From Orbus sasakiae (GTDB lineage: Bacteria; Pseudomonadota; Gammaproteobacteria; Enterobacterales; Orbaceae), in assembly GCF_039542345.1 (NCBI RefSeq), contig NZ_BAABHY010000001.1:1-64000 (forward strand): DNA of 64,000 nucleotides, written 5' to 3'. The notes under the pieces are model-generated. The model did no database searches. It was not told the DNA's origin and was given only the letters and a program-made list of their open reading frames with translations. The position numbers were made by a program, and so were the translations under genes. Shown in pieces: positions 55,848-64,000 of the stretch; the first letter of the stretch is position 1, and each line of letters starts with the position of its first letter.

Positions 55848-55947
55848 AACAATGAAGCCTAGAGTTATAGTTGTTTCATTGTTTTATTTCCTTTCATCCA
55901 TTCCTTGCAATTTAATGCACCCCTAACTTCGGTTAGGGTTTTTTTTT
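55848..55947 (+). ncRNA. candidate small RNA divergent from cusR
   Basis: About 100 bases with no reading frame: a 5' hairpin AACAATGAA / TTCATTGTT (55848-55856 and 55875-55883), a pyrimidine-rich single-stranded stretch (TTTCCTTTCATCCATTCC) that could pair with ribosome-binding sites, and a terminator CCCTAAC-TTCG-GTTAGGG plus nine T. An extended -10, TGCTATCCT (55834-55842), lies just upstream. No plus-strand gene precedes this terminator; the nearest plus-strand features are thousands of bases away. That makes an independent RNA the best explanation. Confidence 0.6.
55921..55947 (+). terminator. strong terminator of the small RNA candidate
   Basis: Seven-base stem CCCTAAC / GTTAGGG with a TTCG tetraloop and nine T on the plus strand. 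On the minus strand no T tract follows, so it does not serve trmA. Confidence 0.9.
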
Positions 55948-56004
55948 ATAATTTTTTTATATTTTGCAAGGCTAACTCATTGAATAAATGAATATTCATA
56001 AGAG

Positions 56005-57108
56005 CTACCGATCAATTTTACTTAAAACCATGCCTATTTCAAGATGTTTTGTGTAAGGAAACTGATCAAAGACAGCGGCATGTTCAATTTTATGAGTTTT
56101 ACTGAGAAAAGACAAATTATCTTTCAGACTTAGCGGATTGCATGAAATATAAATAATCGTGCGATATTTGGCAACCATTGCAAGTGTTTCATTATCCAAT
56201 CCACTGCGTGGTGGGTCAACTAAAACGGTATTAAATGTATAATCGGATAAGCGTATTCCATTTAAACGTTTAAAATCACGTTCGCCATGAATTGCTTGAG
56301 TAAATTCCTCTGCTGATAGGCGAACAATGTTGACATTGTCGGCATGATTAATTTCAATATTATGTAATGCCGACTTCACTGACGTTTTTGCCACTTCAGT
56401 TGCGATAACTTGACGGAAGTTTTGCGCTAAAGCAATCGAGAAATTGCCATTACCGCAATAGAGTTCAAGTAGGTCGTCTGTCGCGTTTTTAGTTAAGTTA
56501 ATCACCCAAGACAACATATCAATATTAATGTGAGCATTCGGTTGAGTGAAACTATTTTCAATTTGTTGATAAGTGTAATCACGCCCAAGAATAGGGAGTT
56601 TTTCGTAAACATAGTCTTTATCAACACTGATTTTCTGGTTTGATGCGCGACCGACAATATTCACATCAAAGCCTAATGTAATGAGTTGCTCTTTAAGTAA
56701 ACGGGCTTGTACTTGCCAATCTTCAGCAAGACGCCGATGATAGAGTAGTGTGATAATCAGTTGGCCACTAAGTGATGACAGGTAATCCACCTGAAATAAC
56801 TTATAACGTAAAATATCATTGGGTTTAAGTAACGCAATAAGCGTTGTCATGGCATCATTAATGATTTTCGTTGCAACAGGAAAATGTTCAACTCTAATGC
56901 GTTGACGTGTTTTTTGATCATACATAACATGATAAATATCTTCACCTTTTTGCCATATTCTAAACTCAGCACGCATACGATAGTGTCGAGGGGGTGAAGG
57001 ATAAACAGTGAGTTGGGGCAGAGCAAACGGTGCAAATAACGTTTGAGTCTGTTTAACTTTTTCATCAAGTAAGTGTTGGTAATTATCTTCTGGCAGTGAT
57101 GTTGGCAT
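56005..57108 (-). CDS. trmA: tRNA (uracil54-C5)-methyltransferase TrmA
   Basis: The 367-residue RNA methyltransferase makes m5U54 (ribothymidine) in tRNA. It shows the SAM motif LLELYCGNGNFSIAL, DPPRSGLD and the catalytic Cys in YISCNP. The N-terminus LPEDNYQHLLDEKV matches the family. It is the terminal gene of a minus-strand run beginning upstream at ygbA/mltC. Confidence 0.96.
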   Translation of the reverse strand: MPTSLPEDNYQHLLDEKVKQTQTLFAPFALPQLTVYPSPPRHYRMRAEFRIWQKGEDIYHVMYDQKTRQRIRVEHFPVATKIINDAMTTLIALLKPNDILRYKLFQVDYLSSLSGQLIITLLYHRRLAEDWQVQARLLKEQLITLGFDVNIVGRASNQKISVDKDYVYEKLPILGRDYTYQQIENSFTQPNAHINIDMLSWVINLTKNATDDLLELYCGNGNFSIALAQNFRQVIATEVAKTSVKSALHNIEINHADNVNIVRLSAEEFTQAIHGERDFKRLNGIRLSDYTFNTVLVDPPRSGLDNETLAMVAKYRTIIYISCNPLSLKDNLSFLSKTHKIEHAAVFDQFPYTKHLEIGMVLSKIDR

Positions 57109-57122
57109 AGTATTTATTATAT

Positions 57123-57455
57123 TTATTGCTTATGTTTTAAATTTTTATATAAGTGACGCAGTGCCATAATTGGATGGTATAACATCATTCTTGGACCGGC
57201 AAATCGCATCACCTGCTTTATTTTTTGTTTGTAATCTTTACGATAACAATGTGTCGGACATTTTTCACATGTCGATTTTTGCTCACCATAACGACAATAC
57301 GTCAGCCTTGCCATCGCGTAGGTTTTTAGGTCTTCACATTCCTGACACAATTGGTTTTTGGGTTGCCCGTGTTTTTTGGTGCAGTACAAGTCAATCATAC
57401 AGCTAATCGTGACTTTTTCCTGTTCAATATTGGGCCCGTTATTATGTCTTACCAT
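57123..57455 (-). CDS. ygbA: YgbA-like nitrous oxide-stimulated promoter family protein
   Basis: The 110-residue protein has conserved cysteines in two clusters (CQECEDLKTYA; CEKCPTHCYRKDYKQKIKQVMR split), ending GPRMMLYHPIMALRHL. These match E. coli YgbA, an NsrR-regulated gene induced by nitric oxide, from memory. The cysteines suggest metal or iron-sulfur binding. It lies 15 bases upstream of trmA and four bases after mltC. Confidence 0.85.
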   Translation of the reverse strand: MVRHNNGPNIEQEKVTISCMIDLYCTKKHGQPKNQLCQECEDLKTYAMARLTYCRYGEQKSTCEKCPTHCYRKDYKQKIKQVMRFAGPRMMLYHPIMALRHLYKNLKHKQ

Positions 57456-57459
57456 CGTC

Positions 57460-58539
57460 TTATTGTGTCAAAATACGGTTAACTTTAATCAAGTAGTTAC
57501 GCGATTCTTGCGACGCATGCGATGATGTTAGTTTTTTATAAACCTGCTCAGGCGTGAGTGAATTAATCACGTCTACCGCTTTTTTGCGGTCATCAGAGAA
57601 TGTGCGTAATACACTACCGGCACCACCATTATAAGAGGTAATAATGGCATATCGCATGGAAATTGGATTATTAATGCCAGCTAAATAGCCATCTCTAATT
57701 AAGGCTAAATACGCTGACCCCATATTAATATTATTACGCGGATCAAGTAAGAAAGCGCGTGTCGGTTCACCACGTTTCCCCCAACGACTATAGAGATCTC
57801 GTCCCGCCGTATGTTGCTGAACTTGCATTAATCCTAGAGCATCACTACGACTGACCGCAAAGGGGTTAAAGTTGGATTCCACTTCCATGATTGCTAGAAT
57901 TAATCTTTCATCAAGATGGTATTGAGCAGCGGATTCACGGACTAACGGTAAAAATTTATGTGCACGTTCATTCACATGGTTAGCCACTAAGTTTAGGGTA
58001 ACGTAGCTAATTTGTTTATTGCCAGATAATCTAATTTTTAATTGATTATCAATAACATATTGTGCAAAGTGCACGGCACGCCATTCCCAACGAATGGGTT
58101 GACCGGTTTCGTCTAATATTTGTTTATACAGAAACGGCTCTTTTTTAACATCATAACTTGATTGTGACTGCTTAATGATATCTTCGGGTTCTGACATCAA
58201 CAAGGTTGTAACAATCGCTGATTTTAACTGATTAATCGGATCATCTGATAAGGTTTCAATGGTCAGTTTACCGGAGACAAAGTTAATATGGACACGCGTT
58301 TGTAAGTCATCACTATATTGTACGTAATCTTTAGGTCCAGCAATTAAGACTTCTTTGCTTCCCCAAATCTGTTCAATATTATTGGCATATTGGCTAATAA
58401 GAATATTTAACGCATTAGTATCTTTCACATAGATTGGTGTATCTTGGTCATTATTCTTTGAACCACCAGAACAGGCTGCTAAAAATGCCGTTATCGCACA
58501 CAAACAAAATATCTTTAAATAATTTATCTTTGTACTCAT
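57460..58539 (-). CDS. mltC: membrane-bound lytic murein transglycosylase C
   Basis: The 359-residue outer-membrane lipoprotein matches the length I recall for E. coli MltC. I use ATG 58539; an upstream in-frame GTG at 58551 lies inside the ribosome site AGGTG. The lipobox is FLAAC with Cys23. The C-terminal lysozyme-like SLT domain has the catalytic Glu in AIMEVESNFNPFA and LGLMQVQ. It cleaves peptidoglycan with 1,6-anhydro ends. The order mutY-yggX-mltC is conserved with E. coli. Confidence 0.94.
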   Translation of the reverse strand: MSTKINYLKIFCLCAITAFLAACSGGSKNNDQDTPIYVKDTNALNILISQYANNIEQIWGSKEVLIAGPKDYVQYSDDLQTRVHINFVSGKLTIETLSDDPINQLKSAIVTTLLMSEPEDIIKQSQSSYDVKKEPFLYKQILDETGQPIRWEWRAVHFAQYVIDNQLKIRLSGNKQISYVTLNLVANHVNERAHKFLPLVRESAAQYHLDERLILAIMEVESNFNPFAVSRSDALGLMQVQQHTAGRDLYSRWGKRGEPTRAFLLDPRNNINMGSAYLALIRDGYLAGINNPISMRYAIITSYNGGAGSVLRTFSDDRKKAVDVINSLTPEQVYKKLTSSHASQESRNYLIKVNRILTQ

Positions 58540-58563
58540 TACATTGAACACCTAAAATAAAAG

Positions 58564-58833
58564 TTAATTTTCTGGTTTGTAACCCGCAATCGTAATATCT
58601 TGCCCTTCAAATAAAAATTTGACCATCTCATTTTCAATTTGTTTTCGATGCTCGGGATTCATCATATTGAGTTTGTGTTCATTGATGAGCATGGTTTGGG
58701 TTTTCATCCATTTTGCCCATGCTTCTTTTGATATTTCGTTAAAAATGCGTTTACCTAGCTCACCGGGATAAAGTTGGAAATCAAGCCCATCAGCATCTTT
58801 CTTTAAATAATGACAATAAATTGTTCTACTCAT
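58564..58833 (-). CDS. yggX: YggX family Fe(2+)-trafficking / oxidative-protection protein
   Basis: The 89-residue protein starts MSRTIYCHYLKKDADGLDF, with the conserved Cys7 and PGELGKRIFNEISKEAW. It protects iron-sulfur enzymes from oxidation by an unresolved mechanism. It lies between mutY and mltC, where it shares the oxidative-damage theme with mutY. Confidence 0.95.
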   Translation of the reverse strand: MSRTIYCHYLKKDADGLDFQLYPGELGKRIFNEISKEAWAKWMKTQTMLINEHKLNMMNPEHRKQIENEMVKFLFEGQDITIAGYKPEN

Positions 58834-58880
58834 AATCTTATCCTTTGGTTTTTACTGTCAAAATTATAGCTTAAAAATGA

Positions 58881-59939
58881 CTAGCTCAAAAGGGATGATT
58901 GTGTTTGGCTCGACAATTGCTTCAATAAGTTATTGACTGGTGTTGCAAGCCCAATTTGAGGTGAATTAATCAAATCATACCAACAGCCATTGGATTCATC
59001 TAGGCCATTTTTATTTTTTGTGACGAGAGTATAAATCGGTACCATATCGAGGTGAAAATGGCTAAACGTGTGTTTGAACGCGATTAATTGGGTGAGTGAG
59101 CTCGTTGTTATGTGATGTTTAGCGAGCCAGGGTGTAATCTCATCGTAAGATGAAAATTGAGGAAAGCAATACAATCCTCCCCATATTCCCGCGGGTGGTC
59201 GTTTTTCTAACCAAATGGACTGCTCTTGTGCGAGCACTAAAAAATAAGCGGTTTTGGTTGGAATGGTTTTTTTGGGTTTTTTAGTTGGGTACGCTTGCCA
59301 ACTATCGGTTTTATATGCGATACACTCTTGATGGAGTGGGCAGAGCGTACATTTTGGTTTACTACGTGTACAAATCATTGCGCCAATATCCATCATAGCC
59401 TGATTGAACTTATCAACATTTTGTTCAGGTGTGACTTGCTCTGCCAGTTGCCATAATCGGTTTTCGACCGTTTTATTACCCGGCCAGCCTTCAACAGCAA
59501 AATAGCGGGTAAGGACACGTTTAACATTACCATCTAAAATGGTGTAATGTTGCTGTTGTGATAGTGACAATATTGCGCCAGCGGTTGAACGACCAATACC
59601 GGGTAAACTCAGTACATCATCAAATTGGGTCGGGAACACGCCAGCAAATTTATCGGCAACAGTTTGTGCGGTTTTATGCAAGTTACGGGCTCTGGCGTAA
59701 TAGCCAAGCCCAGTCCATAAATGCAACACGTCATCAATTGATGCTTTAGCGAGATCTACGATGGTCGGAAAACGCTCAATAAAACGCGTAAAATAGGGAA
59801 TCACCGTCACGACTTGAGTTTGCTGTAACATAACCTCAGATAGCCAAACATGATAAGGTGTTTTCTCAAGTTGCCAAGGCAAGGTCTTACGACCATAATT
59901 ATCGTACCATGCCAAAATGTGATCAGAAAAAGTGCACAT
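58881..59939 (-). CDS. mutY: adenine DNA glycosylase MutY
   Basis: MutY removes adenine mispaired with 8-oxoguanine. Of 352 residues, the catalytic Glu35 is in SEVMLQQTQV. The helix-hairpin-helix is LPGIGRSTAGAIL, followed by a conserved Asp. The 4Fe-4S ligands C-x6-C-x2-C-x5-C are complete (ICTRSKPKCTLCPLHQEC). A NUDIX-like C-terminal domain reads the 8-oxoG strand. With MutM in the same window, two of the three GO-system genes are present. Confidence 0.96.
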   Translation of the reverse strand: MCTFSDHILAWYDNYGRKTLPWQLEKTPYHVWLSEVMLQQTQVVTVIPYFTRFIERFPTIVDLAKASIDDVLHLWTGLGYYARARNLHKTAQTVADKFAGVFPTQFDDVLSLPGIGRSTAGAILSLSQQQHYTILDGNVKRVLTRYFAVEGWPGNKTVENRLWQLAEQVTPEQNVDKFNQAMMDIGAMICTRSKPKCTLCPLHQECIAYKTDSWQAYPTKKPKKTIPTKTAYFLVLAQEQSIWLEKRPPAGIWGGLYCFPQFSSYDEITPWLAKHHITTSSLTQLIAFKHTFSHFHLDMVPIYTLVTKNKNGLDESNGCWYDLINSPQIGLATPVNNLLKQLSSQTQSSLLS

Positions 59940-59956
59940 ATTACGTTTTGAAATAT

Positions 59957-61099
59957 CTAAAATATACTGTCACTAGGGTAACAGCCCAGTACTTTGACAA
60001 ATAATGTGATGGATGAAAGCTCTTTAAGTGCTTGCTGCATTTTTAATGTGGCAAGGTTACCTTGCAGATCGATGTAAAACATCTCTTCCCATGGGTTACC
60101 ATGAATCGGTCTTGATTCCAGTTTAGTCATCACAATATTGTGGTTACGTAATACCAATAGTGCATCCACTAACGCACCAGCTTGTTGGCCTGTTTTCATC
60201 AATATGGTGGTTTTTGCGGCAACTTGATCTGACACGTCGATCGCCTTGCGCGCTAAGATAATAAATCGCGTAATGTTTTCTTTTTGATTCGCAAAATTAT
60301 GTTCTAAAACTTGTAAACCGTAAAGTTCACCACCGTCTTTATTTCCAATCGCGGCAACATTTGGTTTATCAAGTTTGCTGACCATTTCCATCGCGGAAGA
60401 TGTGCTGTCACAATAGACGATTTTCCAATGTGGGTAATTCTCTAAAAAATTGGTACATTGCTGGAAAGGTTGAGGATGGCTATACACCGTATCAATTTGA
60501 TCTAATGTCGTGTGTTTATTCGCTAAAATACAGTGATCGATGGGCAGAGAGAGCTCACCAATAATGTGTAAATCTGTTTTTTGCAACAAATCATAGACTT
60601 CATTGATTGAACCTGAGCTGGTATTTTCAATCGGTAAAATACCATAATCCACTAAGCCTTTTTCCACGTGTTCAAAAATATCTTTAAAACTTGAACAGCC
60701 AGATTCCTCTACGTGATCAAAATGGCGTCCAGCATAGCGGCGCATCGCGGAATGGGAATAAGAACCTTTTGGCCCTAAAAAGGCGATTTTAGCTGTTTTA
60801 ATCGTATGTTGATTATGCTTTTCTTGTAAAATGCGTTGTTGTAATAACACCGAATCTTCAATAATAATTTGGTAAAGACGCTGAATAAACATCTCGTCAA
60901 GATGATACTTTTTACCTTGCTCAATGAGAGTTTTAACCAGTATCCTTTCACGCTCAATATCACGCACTGGAATATTGGCTTCAATTTTGGTGTTTACAAC
61001 ATCAGTAGATAGCGCACGACGCTGTGCTAACAGTTCAAGAAGGTGTTTGTCTAATGCAGTAATTTTATCGCGTAATGGCAGTAATGGATTATCAGTCAT
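59957..61099 (-). CDS. pheA: bifunctional chorismate mutase / prephenate dehydratase PheA
   Basis: This 380-residue P-protein catalyses two steps of phenylalanine synthesis. The AroQ-type mutase covers 1-95 (LRDKITALDKHLLELLAQRR). The dehydratase has GPKGSYSH and ENTSSGSINEVYDLL. The C-terminal ACT domain carries the Phe-feedback motifs ESRP and GNPWEEMFYID. I choose ATG 61099 (MTDNPLLPLRD) because the next upstream ATG at 61132 falls on a perfect -10 box. No Phe-rich leader peptide was seen upstream. Confidence 0.95.
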   Translation of the reverse strand: MTDNPLLPLRDKITALDKHLLELLAQRRALSTDVVNTKIEANIPVRDIERERILVKTLIEQGKKYHLDEMFIQRLYQIIIEDSVLLQQRILQEKHNQHTIKTAKIAFLGPKGSYSHSAMRRYAGRHFDHVEESGCSSFKDIFEHVEKGLVDYGILPIENTSSGSINEVYDLLQKTDLHIIGELSLPIDHCILANKHTTLDQIDTVYSHPQPFQQCTNFLENYPHWKIVYCDSTSSAMEMVSKLDKPNVAAIGNKDGGELYGLQVLEHNFANQKENITRFIILARKAIDVSDQVAAKTTILMKTGQQAGALVDALLVLRNHNIVMTKLESRPIHGNPWEEMFYIDLQGNLATLKMQQALKELSSITLFVKVLGCYPSDSIF

Positions 61100-61130
61100 A
61101 GGATATTTAGCTTGAATAAAATAATGGCAC

Positions 61131-61136
61131 ATTATA
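61131..61136 (-). promoter_or_regulatory. -10 box of the pheA promoter
   Basis: Minus-strand TATAAT (61136-61131). The -35 is not clear at 17 bases. A transcript starting about seven bases downstream would exclude translation from the 61132 ATG, which decides the pheA start. Confidence 0.5.
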
Positions 61137-61203
61137 TACCATTAATTAAAAAGCAGTGATAAAAGTTTGCCGAAAAAGGCAGGCGTGAGCGCAAACGGGC
61201 GTG

Positions 61204-61246
61204 TTTTTACACTATAATTGCATGTTATGACAATTATTTAACGAAA
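61204..61246 (+). repeat. 43-bp dispersed element, copy C
   Basis: It starts TTTTTACACTATAATTGC and ends GACAATTATTTAACGAAA. It lies between the divergent pheA and mutM, 93 bases before the mutM start, and is gap-free against copies A and B. Confidence 0.75.
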
Positions 61247-61338
61247 AACCGATTTTAACAATAGCAATGAGCCTAATAGGTTTGTTGGATTAATTTAAGG
61301 TATACTAGTGCATCCGTGATAATAATATGGTCTTTAAT

Positions 61339-62148
61339 ATGCCAGAACTTCCAGAGGTTGAAACCAGTCGGTTAGGGATTTTACCCCATCTTAAACATCA
61401 GACAATTCAAGAGATTATTATTCGTCAGCCTAAATTACGTTGGCCGATAGATCTTGATATTTGTTTGGCGCACGGTCAAAAAATTATTGATATAAAGCGT
61501 CGAGCAAAGTATTTACTGCTGCAACTTGAAAGTGGGTGGATTGTTATTCACTTAGGCATGTCTGGTAGTTTACGGATTTTATTGGCGGATAAACCTGCTG
61601 AAAAACATGATCACGTTGATTTAGTCTTACAAAATGGCGTGACCTTGCGTTATACCGATCCTCGTCGCTTTGGTGCATGGCTATGGACACCGTTTTTAGA
61701 ATGGTTGCCACAATTGAGTAAACTGGGCCCTGAGCCATTGAGTGATGAGTTTGATGAGCATTATCTTTATCGAATGACACAATCTCGCAAAGTGCCGATT
61801 AAAACATTAATTATGGATAATCATGTGGTGGTGGGCGTGGGGAATATTTATGCCAGTGAATCGCTTTTTATGGCTAAAATTCTACCGATGAGGCTTGCTA
61901 ACACATTAACAAAAAAAGAAGTCCGCGCCTTGGTTAATGCCATAAAAACAGTTTTAGATGCTTCGATTAAGCAAGGTGGTACAACATTAAAAGACTTTTT
62001 GCAATCCGATGGAAAACCAGGGTATTTTGTTCAGCAACTCAAAGTGTATGGTCGATCAAACGAGGCTTGTTTTGATTGTGGTTCAGTCATTGAATCGAAA
62101 GTGATTGCCCAGCGCAATACGTTTTATTGTCCACATTGCCAACACTAA
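61339..62148 (+). CDS. mutM: formamidopyrimidine-DNA glycosylase MutM (Fpg)
   Basis: MutM excises 8-oxoguanine and cuts the abasic site. The ATG at 61339 is chosen because Pro2 must be the mature N-terminus (MPELPEVETSR, Pro2 and Glu3 catalytic). An earlier in-frame ATG at 61327 would block this. The helix-two-turn-helix has VGVGNIYASESLF, and the C-terminal zinc finger has CFDC and CPHC. The length is 269 residues. Confidence 0.97.
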   Translation: MPELPEVETSRLGILPHLKHQTIQEIIIRQPKLRWPIDLDICLAHGQKIIDIKRRAKYLLLQLESGWIVIHLGMSGSLRILLADKPAEKHDHVDLVLQNGVTLRYTDPRRFGAWLWTPFLEWLPQLSKLGPEPLSDEFDEHYLYRMTQSRKVPIKTLIMDNHVVVGVGNIYASESLFMAKILPMRLANTLTKKEVRALVNAIKTVLDASIKQGGTTLKDFLQSDGKPGYFVQQLKVYGRSNEACFDCGSVIESKVIAQRNTFYCPHCQH

Positions 62149-62150
62149 AT

Positions 62151-62246
62151 ATGAGATTAAAAATTGCTGACGCTGATGTTGAATTACCTCGAAAATTCGA
62201 CCAACGTGAGCAATATGAAAATGCTTTTTTCGATAATCACCACTAA
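62151..62246 (+). CDS. possible 31-residue small ORF after mutM
   Basis: ATG lies two bases after the mutM stop, and the frame reads MRLKIADADVELPRKFDQRE followed by 11 more residues ending in DNHH. The spacing would allow translational coupling to mutM. No ribosome site or known family was recognised. It may equally be the worn end of a lost gene. Confidence 0.3.
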   Translation: MRLKIADADVELPRKFDQREQYENAFFDNHH

Positions 62247-62334
62247 GAAATATTCAAAAATTCAGTAATTTGATTTATAATGTTCGCCTATTTTTAGCGT
62301 TCCAAAATCTAATCTTGCCTAAAAGAGAATTGTT

Positions 62335-64000
62335 ATGGAAATTTTGCGTGGTTCCCCTGCATTATCAGCGTTTCGTATTACTAAGCTCATCGCAGCTTGT
62401 CATGAAAAAAATATCCCGATTGAATCTATCTACACTGAATATGTCCATTTTATTGATTTAAATGCCCCTTTATCAACTGATGAGCGGGTGACGTTACGCC
62501 AACTATTGCAGTATGGCCCAAAAGCACATCAACAAACGGTAAATGGGCAATTGTTTTTGGTGACGCCAAGACCGGGGACAATCTCCCCTTGGGCATCTAA
62601 AGCAACCGACATTGCGCATAATTGTGGTTTAACATCAATTTTACGTATTGAAAGGGGAATTGCTTACTATGTGCAAAGTCCAACGTTAAGCGCTGAGCAG
62701 CAAGCCAAATTGAGTTGCTTAATTCATGACCGAATGATGGAAAGTGTGCTGCATGACCTTAATGATGCAAAACAGCTTTTTACGCATCAAAAACCCGCGC
62801 CTTTCGCGACAATTGATATATTAAGTGATGGTCGCCAAGCGTTAGAAGATGCGAATATCAAATTAGGGTTAGCGTTAGCCGCTGATGAGATTGACTATTT
62901 ATTGGCAAATTTTAAGCAATTAAATCGTAATCCGAGTGATGTTGAACTTTATATGTTTGCGCAGGCGAACTCAGAGCATTGCCGCCATAAAATCTTTAAT
63001 GCAGATTGGATTATTGATGGTCAAGCTCAACCAAAATCATTGTTTAAAATGATTAAAAATACGTTTGAAACCACGCCTGATTATGTGTCATCTGCGTATA
63101 AGGATAATGCTGCGGTAATGGATGGTTCAGTCGTCGGGCGCTTTTTTGCTGATAGTGGCAAACATCATTATTCCTTCCATCAAGAATATGCTGATATTTT
63201 AATGAAAGTTGAAACCCATAATCACCCAACGGCAATTTCACCTTGGCCAGGCGCAGCAACCGGGAGCGGGGGAGAGATTCGAGATGAAGGCGCAACTGGG
63301 CGCGGTGCAAAACCTAAAGCTGGGTTGGTGGGCTTTTCAGTATCAAACTTGCGTATTCCTGGTTTTACGCATCCTTGGGAACAAGATTTTGGTAAACCTG
63401 AACGTATTGTTTCTGCATTAGATATTATGACCGATGGACCACTTGGTGGTGCGGCATTTAATAATGAATTTGGTCGTCCTGCTTTATTGGGCTATTTCCG
63501 TACTTATGAAGAAGAAGTCAACAGCCATAACGGTAAAGAGCTACGCGGTTATCACAAGCCGATTATGCTGGCTGGAGGGATCGGTAATATACGCCGTGAA
63601 CATGTACAAAAAGGTGAATTTCCGGCAGGGTCAAAACTCATTGTACTTGGTGGACCGTCAATGAATATTGGTCTTGGTGGTGGCGCAGCATCATCGATGA
63701 CATCAGGGCAATCTGATGCAGATTTAGACTTTGCCTCAGTTCAGCGTGATAATCCTGAGATGGAGCGACGTTGCCAAGAAGTGATTGATCGATGTTGGCA
63801 ACTCGGTGATCATAATCCGATTTTATTTATACATGATGTCGGAGCGGGTGGTTTATCGAATGCGATGCCTGAATTGGTGAGTGATGGTGGGTGTGGTGGA
63901 CAGTTTGAATTACGTAAGATTCTTAATGATGAACCGGGTATGTCTCCACTTGAAATTTGGTGTAATGAATCACAAGAACGCTATGTGCTTGCGATTGCGC
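62335..64000 (+). CDS. purL: phosphoribosylformylglycinamidine synthase PurL, 5' part (runs off right edge)
   Basis: PurL converts FGAR to FGAM in purine synthesis using glutamine and ATP. The frame starts at ATG 62335 (MEILRGSPALSAFRITKLIA) and stays open to the window end: 555 codons of a protein of about 1295. The PurS-like N domain, ANSEHCRHKIFNADWIIDG, KVETHNHPTAISPWPGAATG and HDVGAGGLSNAMPELV are intact; the glutaminase domain lies beyond the edge. No PurR box was seen in the 88 bases upstream. Confidence 0.97.
   Translation, partial: MEILRGSPALSAFRITKLIAACHEKNIPIESIYTEYVHFIDLNAPLSTDERVTLRQLLQYGPKAHQQTVNGQLFLVTPRPGTISPWASKATDIAHNCGLTSILRIERGIAYYVQSPTLSAEQQAKLSCLIHDRMMESVLHDLNDAKQLFTHQKPAPFATIDILSDGRQALEDANIKLGLALAADEIDYLLANFKQLNRNPSDVELYMFAQANSEHCRHKIFNADWIIDGQAQPKSLFKMIKNTFETTPDYVSSAYKDNAAVMDGSVVGRFFADSGKHHYSFHQEYADILMKVETHNHPTAISPWPGAATGSGGEIRDEGATGRGAKPKAGLVGFSVSNLRIPGFTHPWEQDFGKPERIVSALDIMTDGPLGGAAFNNEFGRPALLGYFRTYEEEVNSHNGKELRGYHKPIMLAGGIGNIRREHVQKGEFPAGSKLIVLGGPSMNIGLGGGAASSMTSGQSDADLDFASVQRDNPEMERRCQEVIDRCWQLGDHNPILFIHDVGAGGLSNAMPELVSDGGCGGQFELRKILNDEPGMSPLEIWCNESQERYVLAIA

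Noticed and set aside
55921..55947. Hairpin considered as the trmA terminator
   Set aside because: On the minus strand the stem is followed by GTGCATTAAA, not a T tract; the T tract is only on the plus strand.
61130..61330. Phenylalanine attenuator leader (pheL) upstream of pheA
   Set aside because: No short Phe-rich reading frame or terminator/antiterminator pair could be found there.

Overview
The window looks like chromosome from a low-GC gammaproteobacterium. Housekeeping proteins (RimP, NusA, InfB, GlnD, NrdAB, TrmA, MutY, PheA, MutM, PurL) resemble enterobacterial ones closely, and several E. coli gene neighbourhoods survive: the initiator tRNA with rimP-nusA-infB-rbfA-truB, nrdA-nrdB, rsmD-yhhL, mutY-yggX-mltC and an ynb-type operon. 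AT-rich codon use, the glucitol-type PTS, large surface proteins and broken synteny suggest a host-associated lineage such as Orbaceae (Gilliamella and relatives). That placement is inference from memory, not a database result.

Layout. 1-5.4 kb: a surface locus of an Ig-repeat protein cut by the left edge, overlapping by one base a 1197-residue predicted outer-membrane protein. 5.6-9.7 kb: a small lipoprotein and a 1227-residue exported coiled-coil protein with 138-bp tandem repeats. 9.8-17.1 kb: tRNA-fMet and the translation and transcription-factor operon, ending in an RhtA-like exporter where E. coli has rpsO-pnp. 17.1-26.7 kb: gstA, an aldo/keto reductase, an AEC transporter, glnD, a candidate small RNA, and nrdAB with two NrdR boxes. 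27.2-31.3 kb: an ynbA-ynbC-ynbD lipid-modification operon lacking ynbB but with an extra small membrane protein. 31.3-36.2 kb: a glucitol-family PTS operon with a SorC-type regulator and a SAF-domain oxidoreductase but no sorbitol-6-phosphate dehydrogenase. 36.4-41.3 kb: a MerR/GyrI regulator, a lone alpha/beta hydrolase and an acid-phosphatase autotransporter. 41.5-46.2 kb: alaA, an ACT protein with its DUF711 partner, and a LemA/TPM pair. 46.4-49.9 kb: a decayed island at tRNA-Gly with two orphan genes and an integrase pseudogene. 50-64 kb: yhhL-rsmD, mrcA, cusRS, a second candidate small RNA divergent from cusR, trmA, ygbA, mltC, yggX, mutY, pheA, mutM and the start of purL, which runs off the right edge.

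The least explained signals are non-coding. They are two stand-alone promoter/hairpin/terminator units that look like small RNAs (22896-22993 minus and 55848-55947 plus), the second sharing an upstream region with cusR that carries response-regulator-like sites. There is also a 43-bp element present three times, each time between divergent genes. Among protein systems, the rearranged ynb operon, the srlD-less PTS operon, the split adhesin locus and the two tRNA-Gly island genes deserve most attention. No CRISPR array, intact insertion sequence, rRNA or recognisable multi-gene defence system was seen.
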